A stretch of 64,000 nucleotides of DNA from contig CM053334.1 of NCBI GenBank assembly GCA_028583605.1, forward strand, positions 22,964,226 to 23,028,225. The letters run 5' to 3'. Below, piece after piece: positions 56,278 to 64,000 of the stretch. The translations under genes and the position numbers were made by a program. The stretch is from Dastarcus helophoroides. Taxonomy: Eukaryota > Arthropoda > Insecta > Coleoptera > Bothrideridae. The notes beneath the pieces are model-generated. The model was not told the origin of the DNA, searched no databases, and was given only the letters and a program-made list of their open reading frames with translations. The first letter of the stretch is position 1. The number at the start of each line of letters is the position of its first letter.

Positions 56278-56823
56278 AAATTATATCACTACTAGGCTGA
56301 TACGTCACCCGATCCCATTCTCTATTTCACAGCTACTACTTTATTTAGTTTAAGTAAATCGATTTTTTAAGTATCGCTTTTTTTAAAATTTCTGCCCTTT
56401 TAAATTTAGTCTTCTTCTAACATTTCGACTTTTTCCAAAGTTTCGACTTTTAAAGTTTCAACTATTGTCAAAGTTCCGAAGATCCAAACTTTTTTTAAAA
56501 ATTTTGCTTATTTTGAAAACTTTCACTTTACTGAAACTTTCGATCTTTTTTAATCGTATTCGACTTATCGAACAGTTCACCTTTTTGGAAAAATTGCGTT
56601 TTTGAACATTTCAACTTTTTTCATTTCAAATTTCAGTTTCTCTGATAAAATCAAAATGTCGAGTTTTTTTTTAAAGAATTTTTCTATATTTTTTTTTATC
56701 TCCAAATTTTGAACTTTTTATTAAAATTTTGACTTTTTCAAAACTTTCACTTTAACATTTTTTCACACAATTTTCAGCGGTCCAAAATTTGACTTTTTGA
56801 AAATTTTGACATTTCTGATGATA

Positions 56824-57280
56824 CTAATGCACATACCTAGGTTTAAACATTCATGGAGGGCTGCATGAATTTGTAGTCTAGGTTGTATTCTACTTGCATA
56901 CGACATTGATGGCAATGGCAATAGTTTTCTCTATGGTCCAATAGGTGGCGGTAGTCTGAGAGCCACACGCTTGACATTCGTTGATTCTTTAGTACTTACT
57001 TGTCTGAACATTTGTTACCATTCAGTTAGATATACCAAAATGACAAGATCTAACAATATCGAAAACCGGTCTTTGGTTTCCTAACTTCGCATCTAATAAA
57101 TGTTCAAACCTACTGGTCTAGTGCATTAGAATCCTTGTCTTCTGGGAACTTTCCTAGGGAGCAACCACTTCGCTAGGTGACAGTGTTTCAACTGTTGGTA
57201 GTTCAGCTACCTATGATTCACTATACACGCCTGGAGGGCTGCATGAATTTGCAGTCTAGGTTGTATTCTACTTGCACATC
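56824..57280. repeat. Foldback element, second copy, rearranged
   Basis: The right arm (56991-57129) and tail match 17592-17885 well (tcttctgggaactttcctag, gagcaaccacttcgctaggt). The left arm is cut after about 30 bp and replaced by a direct copy of the tail end (ggagggctgcatgaatttg at 56856 and 57234), so the copy has a duplicated tail segment. Confidence 0.85.
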
Positions 57281-58819
57281 TCTGATGATTTTAATTTTTT
57301 TTTTACATCTTTCTCCTTCGAAAATTCTAGATTTTTTATCAAGCTTGACAGCCAAAGATTTTTTAAAATAGTCCAGTGTTTTGAAAAATTCTATTTTTTT
57401 TTAATTTTGATTTTATTTGAAAATTTTGAATTTAGTTTCAAAATTTAAACTTTTTTTTAGCAAACGACTTCTTATTAAAATTAAGGTTATTGAGATTGTC
57501 GATTTGGTCTTTTTTTCTAAGCTTTTGTCTTTTAGCAAAAATTGTTTTTTTTTTAATTTTTGCGTTTAAAAATGTCGATTTTATTTTCCAAACTTTTGAC
57601 GCCTTTTGGGAACCTTAATTCTTTGAAAATTCCGACGTTTTTCCAAATTTAAACTTCGAAAATTTTTACTTTTTTAAAATTTAACCTCTGGATTTTTTTA
57701 ATTTCTTAAAAATTTCGACTTTATTCAAAAATTTTGCGTGGTTTATATCGCGATATTTTTTAAAATGTCGCTGCCTTTTGAAAATTTTTGATTTTTTTTA
57801 AATTCCAATCTTAAAAATATTCAATCAAAAATTTGAACTTTTTAAAAAAATTACATGTATTTTGTTTTTAAAATTTAACTAATAAAAATTTTCCCTTTTT
57901 CAACATTTTTGCTTTTCTACTTTTTATGGAAGTTTAGAATTTTTTAATAATTTTCAGTTTTCTGCAATATTTAGGACTCTTCGAAAATTTCGGCGTTTTT
58001 TGAAAATTTAACTAAAATGCTCCATTTTTTTAAATCTCCATATTTCTTTAAAATTTTAATTGTTTTTGAAATTCAAATCATTTTTCAAAATTTGAACTTT
58101 TCTAAACATTTTTTGACATTTTCTTCATTTTAGCAAAATCCTTGAATTTTTTGAGAAGGTCGACTTTTAACAGTATTATCTTTTCAAAATGTTGACTTTA
58201 TTTTTCAAAAGTTCGATTTTTTTAAATACCAATTTTCTGTAAAAATTTAGAAATTTTTTGAAATTTTGTCCTTTTTTAAAATGTTGACCTTTAAAATGTT
58301 CACTTTCTTTAAAATTTCGCTTTTATCTAAAAATATCGATTTTTTTAAATGGACTCTTGTTAAAATTTCGGATTATTTTGCAAACATTTCGTTGCATTTT
58401 AAAATTTTTAATTTACTTAGAAAATTTGAATTTATCTCGAAAGTTTGGATTTTTCTCAAAATGTCGATTTTTCAATATTTTGGCTTTTTTTTGAAAATCT
58501 TAACTTTTTTTTACAAACTTCGGCATTTTCTAATTAAATTTCTTTTTAATATTTGTGATTTCTTTAATTTTATTGTCAAAGTTTTACCCGGCAAAAATTT
58601 TGAAATGTTTGGTAATTTTGACTTTATTCGAAATTGGGGTTTTTCGAAAATTTGGGTTTTTAGGATATTTTATCGAAAAATCTTCATTTTTTTAAATCTC
58701 GACATTTCTTCAGATCTTCGAATTTTTTTTAAATTTCAGAATATTTTTTAAAATCTAACCTTTTTTTCGAAAATTTGGCCATTTTTTAAAATGTTGGTTT
58801 TTTTGGAAGTTTCAACTTT

Positions 58820-59108
58820 AAAAACTGAAATACAGAACTTGTCCCCCGAAACCAAGAAAGATTAAAAAACACAACAAAGGTTGCTCTAACGCGTTTTGAC
58901 AGTCAAGCTGTCATCTTCAGAGAGAAACTGAGAGAAATAAAGATTAAAAAACACAACAAAGGTTGCTTGTACGCGTTTCGACAGCCAAGCTGTCATCTTC
59001 ATAAAAAAAGTAAGCAACCTTTGTTGTGTTTTTTAATATTTCTTGATTTCAGGGGACAAGTTCTGTATTTCAATTTTTGAAGATAACCAAGTACCAGTTT
59101 GTTCTAAC
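58820..59108 (+). mobile_element. PHR copy L with an extra arm and 13-bp duplication
   Basis: Starts actgaaatacagaacttgtc and ends gtaccagtttgttctaac. It has two successive antisense inner arms (58880-58925 and 58965-59005) before the outer right arm. Flanked by aagtttcaacttt (58807-58819) and aagttttaacttt (59109-59121), one mismatch. The second inner arm has stem II GACAGC/GCTGTC. Confidence 0.9.
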
Positions 59109-59280
59109 AAGTTTTAACTTTTTATAAGAGCTTCTAAATTTTTCAAAATTTTGACTTTTTTTAGAAATTATGAATGTTTGAGAACTTTCCTTAGAATTTG
59201 GTTTTTTTTTTGAATTTTAATTAATTCTAAAGAATCCATTTTAAGAATTTTTTTAAAAACATTACCCTTTTAATTTTTTC

Positions 59281-60560
59281 AATAAAAATCGAAAATTTAA
59301 TTCTAAATTGACCATGAAAACGAGTTCAAATTTTAAAAAATATCAAAATTATGATAAATAGTCAAAATCTGAAATTGGAAAATTTAAAAAATAATTCAGA
59401 ATGTTCAAAAAAATCGAAAATCTTGAATATCAAAATTTTAGTTAAAATGTTCAAAAAATGTTAAAATTTTGAATAAATCCGAAAATTTTGAAGAATGGAT
59501 ATTTTCATAAAAAGTAAAGATTTTCTAAAAGTCAATTTTCAAAAATATTAAAGGTTTGCAAAAATTTAATTTAAAAAAAAAGTCTAAACATTGAGTGTTT
59601 AAAAAACCACACAAATTGGGAAATCTAAATTTTTGAAAAATAAAAGTATAGAAAAATTTTTAACAATTTGAGAAATAGATGAATTTACTAAAATGTGGCA
59701 ATTTTTAAAAAATCCAAATTTTTCAAAAAAGTAAATATTTGAATAAAAGTAGAAATTGTAAAGAAAATATTTGAGAAATGTCAATATTTTTATAAAATGT
59801 TGTAATTAAAAAAAAATCAGTCGAAATTCCGAAAAAAAATTTGATAAATTTAAAAAATCAAAATATTGACAAATAACCAAAGAACTCAAGAAAAGCGATT
59901 TTTGAAATAAGTCCAAAAGTTGAAAAGTTGAATAAATGGGAAAATTTTCAAAAACTTCCAAATTTAAAAATATACTAAAAAATATTTCGAAAAAGTTTCA
60001 AATTTTTTAACTGGTCAAAATTTGGAAAAATAAATAAATTTAAAAAGGGTCAAAATTTTTAAAAGGCACTATTCAAGAAAAGTTATAATTTTGGGAAAAA
60101 TTGAGGAAGTTTGAAAACAAAAGTCAAAATTTGGAAAAATTTCGAAATTTCAATAAAAACTTTTACAATTTAAAAAAAAATGGAGGTTGTTAAAAAAAGT
60201 AACAAGTTTCAAAAAAAGTCGAACAAAAGTTTAAAAAATTGAAATTTTTCAAAAAAAGTCGACATTCAAAGTTTAATTAAAAATGGAATTTAGAAAAAAT
60301 TTGGGTTTTTAAAGAAATTAAAAATTTTGAAAACAGTCTGAAATTAAAAAACAATCGAACATTAAAAAAAAATGTTGAAATTATCAAATTGAGATTTAAA
60401 AAAAAATCGAAATTTTCGAAAAAATTTAAATAATTGAAATTTCAAAATTTTCAAAAAAAGCAGAAATTTTTAAAAAGTTTACGTTTTCAAAATTGGAGAG
60501 TTAAGAAAATGTTAAAATTCTGAAAAAATAGTTGAGAGAGTTCAAATTTTTATAATTTCG
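59281..60560. other. A-rich cryptic simple block, no gene
   Basis: Polarity flips near 59.28 kb and again near 60.56 kb. Only degenerate words such as aaaaagtcaaaatttgg are visible. Confidence 0.7.
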
Positions 60561-61655
60561 CCTTTTCAAAACTTTTTAAAGCAAATTTGTACTTAATTAC
60601 AATTTTCGACCTTTTTCATAAATATTGACTTTCAAAAATTCCACATTTAATAAAAAAACTTCTGTTTCTATTTATAACTTGGGTGATAAATTTGAAAAAT
60701 TGCAACTACTTATAAAGTTTTGTTAAAACATTGTTTTTGTCTAATTTTTGCGTTTAAAAATGTAGATTTTATTTTCCAAAATTTTGACACCCTTTGGAAA
60801 CCTAAACTTTTTGAAAATTCCGACGTTTTTCCAAATTTAAACTTCAAAAATTTTTAGTTTTTTAAAATTTAAGCTCTGGATTTTTTTTATATTTCTTAAA
60901 AATTTAGACTTTATTCGAAAATTTTGAGTGGTAAAAATTTCAGTTGTTTTAAATTTCGAGTTTTTTCAAATTTTTTTACGATTTTATTTAGGGGACGTTT
61001 TTCCAGAATTTGCCCTTTTTTGAGATTTTTGGCTTATCCCAAATTTCGATGTTTTTCAAATTTTTTACTTTTTTAAATGTCGACTTCAATTTTTGAAAGG
61101 TTCGATCATTTCGAAAATTGCGATCGGTTTTGAAAATTTTGAAATTTCGGAGATTCATATTTTTTCGAAATTTTTGATTTCTTTTTTGAAAATTTCATCT
61201 TTATTGATAAATTCGACATTTTTTTCCCAAGTTTTCAATTATTTTTCTCAATATTACCGACTTTTTTCAAAACTTTGAATTTCTTTGAAAATCCTGATTT
61301 ATTAAAATTCCATTTTTTCATTAAACTATAAAAAAATGTCGACTTTTTTGGCAAATTTGTATTTTTTTAAACTGTCTTTCGACCTTTTGGTGAAACTTGC
61401 TACTTTATTTTTGTATACTTTCACTTTTTTAAAATTTTAAGTATTTATATTGAAATTTTGAAATTTTTGACTTTGTTTTTAAGTTTTCGCACTTTGATCC
61501 AATATTTTAACTTTTTTTATTTTTGAAAATACTTTTTTAAAAATTTCGTCCTTTATTTGAATATTTATTTATTCAATTTATACTTTATCGAAAATTAGAA
61601 ACTCTTTTCAAATAATTTTTTCAAACTTTTGTAAATTCGAAAATTTTTGAAAATT

Positions 61656-61788
61656 GAAATACAGAAAGAAACCAAGAAAGATTAAAAAACACAAAAAAGG
61701 TTGCTCTAATGCGTTTCGATAGCCAACCTGTTATCTTCAGAGAGAAGTGTTCTCTCTCCAAGGACCAGTCCGTTCCATCAAAAAAAAA
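61656..61788 (+). mobile_element. PHR copy M with 19-bp duplication
   Basis: Starts gaaatacagaaagaaaccaa (lacking cttgtcccct) and ends ggaccagtccgttccatc plus nine A. The inner left arm remains; the right arm is almost absent. Flanked by tcgaaaatttttgaaaatt (61637-61655) and tcgaacatttttcaaaatt (61789-61807), two mismatches. Confidence 0.88.
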
Positions 61789-62047
61789 TCGAACATTTTT
61801 CAAAATTTCCCCATTTATTCCATTTTTGATTTTTTTTTAAAGTTTTCACTTTTTTTCAAATTATTCTAGTTTGAGTTCTTTGATTATTATTCAAAATTTA
61901 AAATTTGTATAATTAAACGAAGCTTTTAAAACATTTCGTTTCATTCGAAAATTTTGATTTCTTGTTTAAAATTTCAACTTTTCATAAAAATTTCGACATT
62001 TGGCAAAATTTTACTTGGTTTCCAATTTTTGGTTTTTTGTTTTTTTT

Positions 62048-62290
62048 TTGGTCCTTGGTTATCTTCAAAAATTAAAATACAAATTTCGTCCTTTGAAATC
62101 AAGAAAGAATAAAAAACACAACAGAGGTTGCTCTAATGCGTTTCGATAGCCAAGCTATCATCTTCAGAGAGATACTACTCTCTGAAGATATATTTCTCTG
62201 GAGATGACAGCTTGGCTAGCGAAACGCGTTAGAGCAACCTCTGTTGTGTTTTTTAATCTTGCTTGGTTTCAGGGGACAAGATTTTTATTT
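62048..62290 (-). mobile_element. PHR copy N, both arms present
   Basis: The most complete palindrome in the window. On the plus strand it runs from ggtccttggttatcttc through ctctaatgcgtttcgatagc, cagagagatactactctctg and gaaacgcgttagagcaacc to ttcaggggacaagattttta. It is flanked by caatttttggttttttg and caatttttggtttttg (from 62023 and 62291). The 3' tail is shortened at ggtcc and joined to a T-run, the complement of the A-tail. Confidence 0.92.
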
Positions 62291-63055
62291 CAATTTTTGG
62301 TTTTTGTTTTTTTCTCAAAATTTAGCCTTTCAAAAAATCGACTTTTTTGAAAATTTATCCATTTTCAAAATTTTTCTGAATTAATGAATTATTTTAAAAA
62401 TTTTGTTTATTTTTAAAAAATTTCGAATTTTTTGAAAAATTCTGCGTTTTTTAAGTTTTTGAATATTTAGAACAATTTTGATTTTGTTTTCAACATAACA
62501 CTTTTTTTAATCTTTGATTATTTTGCCCGATTTAAACTTTTTAAAATAAAAATTTTTTTCAAAACCATAATTTTTTGGAAACTTTTTATTTGTTTTTTAA
62601 AATTTTTCATGAAAATTTCTACAGCTGAAAATTTTAACTTTTTTTAGATCTTCGAATTATTTTTTGTTCTTATTTAAAATTAGAATTTTTTTGAAAATTG
62701 CCCCATTTATTAAATTTTCTTAAAAGTTTGACTTTTTTTCCAAATATTTGTTTTTTGTTCTGTGACCATTTTTTAATATTTCAACTATTTCGAAATTTTC
62801 AAAAGGGCGTCTTTTTCGAAAATTCTGATTTTTCTTAAAAAATTTTAACTTTTGATAAAAATTTCCACATTTCTTGAAACTCTGCCTCAAAATTTCAAAT
62901 TTTTTTCGTATTTTTATTTAAACTTCGTTTTTTCAAAAATCTCGAAATTTTTGGAACGTTCATCCATTTTTCAAAGTAATGAAAATGTTTTGCAATTTTC
63001 GAATTATATTGTAACAAAAAGTAATTATATAGTTTAGTTGGGAATTTTCTAAAAA

Positions 63056-63477
63056 AATTGATAAGGGGAAGCGGCCGCGATAATAAATCAAACTGCAGAT
63101 TAGCGCTTCAGAAATTTCGGCAAACGATAAGCCTTATCTGCTGGATTCTTCTAGAACCCGAACCGGGACCTATGTAAGGCGGTCGCTTTTTCCTCAGTTA
63201 GTGAGTTACAATTCAATGAATAAGTTAGTTCATTAAAAAGTGAGTTAATTAGTTAGTGAATTGCAATTGTAATGTTCCGAGTTCAGTTTGAAATAAAGTG
63301 GTTACAATTCACCAAGTGTTAATCATTCGAACCAATAACGCTCAACAATATTTTGTGTTTTTTTTTTAAATTTTGCTGAAACCATTCAGACAATTCATTC
63401 TGTTTAAGATACGGATCCCTGAAATAAAAAAAGAGTTACGTAAAATGATCTAAGACCCTAAGGGTCCGTTCGCTGAT
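63056..63477. other. Complex segment, possibly an LTR fragment
   Basis: GC-richer (gggaagcggccgcgataat, gaacccgaaccgggacc) followed by ttagtgagtta-type words and tgaaataaagtggttac. The pattern resembles an LTR end with a polyadenylation signal, but no target duplication, primer-binding site or partner LTR was seen. Confidence 0.25.
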
Positions 63478-63489
63478 AAACACTAATTG

Positions 63490-63718
63490 AAATACAAATC
63501 TTGTCCTTTGAAACCAAGAAAGATTTAAAAACACAACAAATGTTACTCTAAGGCATTTCGATAGCAAAACTAACATCTTCAGAGAGTATCTCTCTGAGAG
63601 AGAGAGAGCTCGTTAGAGCAAGATTTGTTGTGTTTTTTAATGTTTCTTGGTTTCAGGGGACAAGATCTGTAATTTAATTTTTGAAAATAACTGAGGACCA
63701 GGTTGTTCTACCAAAAAA
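63490..63718 (+). mobile_element. PHR copy O with up to 12-bp duplication
   Basis: Starts aaatacaaatcttgtccttt and ends ggaccaggttgttctacc plus A-run. Flanked by aaacactaattg at 63478-63489 and 63719-63730. Both arms are present, but the inner hammerhead-like core is degraded and the centre has become (GA)n. Confidence 0.93.
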
Positions 63719-63730
63719 AAACACTAATTG

Positions 63731-64000
63731 CTACACAAAAAATGTTCCACTCCTACTTGCAATCCCTCTAAAGAAGGCACAATTTACCTCTTACTTCTCT
63801 AAAAAAAAACACAGGAATTATAAACTTTCTTAATGCTTTGGTGTTCTAATATGTCTTGTGATATTTTTTAGTGCCAAGTTCCATTTTTTGATGAATTCGT
63901 GAAATGAAAACTGAGTTTGCTACTTTCGAGAAAGGTGCAATATTGGAGCAACATCAGCATCCACTTCAAACTCTCGGGTAGATGCAATAAGGGCCTTTCA
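63731..64000. other. Complex intergenic sequence at window end
   Basis: No repeat, RNA or coding frame recognised in the last 270 bp. Confidence 0.4.

Larger units (their letters stand above)
56340..59280. other. T-rich cryptic simple block, no gene
   Basis: Holds a foldback copy and PHR copy L. The segment 57548-57740 is homologous to 60738-60930 (both contain ttttgcgtttaaaaatgt and aattccgacgtttttccaaa). The 161-codon open frame at 58266-58751 plus is an F/K/I/L compositional artefact. Confidence 0.75.
60561..63055. other. T-rich cryptic simple block, no gene
   Basis: Contains PHR copies M and N and the segment homologous to 57.55-57.74 kb. Open frames are compositional. Confidence 0.7.

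Noticed and set aside
58266..58751. 161-codon plus-strand open frame
   Set aside because: Made almost wholly of F, K, I, L and S from T-rich cryptic simple sequence; same for many shorter frames in the T-rich and A-rich blocks.
63056..63477. Solo LTR
   Set aside because: Composition and an aataaa-like motif are suggestive, but no TG...CA bounds, target duplication or second copy could be identified.
541..63718. PHR elements as ordinary MITEs (cut-and-paste)
   Set aside because: Target duplications vary in length, a unique 3' tail lies outside the inverted arms and ends in A, and copies are 5'-truncated; these do not fit a MITE.

Overview
The window reads as non-coding, repeat-dominated DNA from an animal nuclear genome, most likely an insect or other arthropod. 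The evidence is a Jockey-type LINE, a Tc1-type DNA transposon, no bacterial gene organisation, very high A+T and large amounts of satellite-like sequence. The species cannot be named from the sequence. I see no intact host protein-coding gene. All recognisable coding sequence belongs to mobile elements, and all of it is broken.

Layout. 1-3.5 kb is an array of units of about 850 bp. 3.5-6.3 kb is T-rich cryptic simple sequence. 6.3-10.2 kb is more complex DNA with a nested cluster: a dispersed repeat interrupted by a small palindromic retroposon and by a complete 1,529-bp Tc1-like element (8200-9728) with perfect 28-bp terminal repeats, TA duplications and a dead transposase. 10.2-14.6 kb holds a near-perfect 40-bp inverted repeat, a 621-bp tandem duplication carrying a long GACT microsatellite, TATCGATA clusters and a tRNA-like Pol III head. 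14.6-18 kb is complex DNA ending in a large foldback element. 18-26.5 kb alternates between A-rich and T-rich blocks and includes a 206-bp tandem array. 26.73-30.58 kb is a 5'-truncated Jockey-type LINE with a 12-bp target duplication. 30.6-35 kb is mixed sequence with three retroposon copies. 35-40 kb is again low-complexity blocks. 40.86-44.72 kb is the relic of another LINE reverse transcriptase gene (minus strand), in which the segment spanning the PQG and YADD motifs has been amplified into a satellite of about 260 bp. 45-47 kb is complex intergenic DNA. 47.94-48.00 kb carries a complete hammerhead ribozyme (minus strand). 48.5-53.1 kb is a tandem array in which one unit contains a 610-bp heptamer microsatellite. 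53-64 kb is low-complexity blocks, an island of complex DNA at 54.6-56.1 kb and more retroposon copies.

The most notable system is a family of small palindromic retroposons, called PHR here, with at least 15 copies (A to O). A full copy is an inverted pair of arms of about 100 bp plus a unique 3' tail ending in poly-A. Ten copies are flanked by target duplications of about 11-23 bp, and copies K and H are 5'-truncated, as expected for LINE-mediated retroposition. The inner part of each arm matches a hammerhead-like fold (CTGAAGA, a 6-bp stem II, GAAAC, a palindromic ACGCGT and an AGAG/CTCT stem I), and stem II shows compensatory changes between copies. A separate canonical hammerhead at 47.95 kb lies within 600 bp of copy J. 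The second large-scale theme is that most of the window consists of degenerate short words around TTTTTCAAAATTTTGAC in blocks that switch strand polarity every 1-4 kb.
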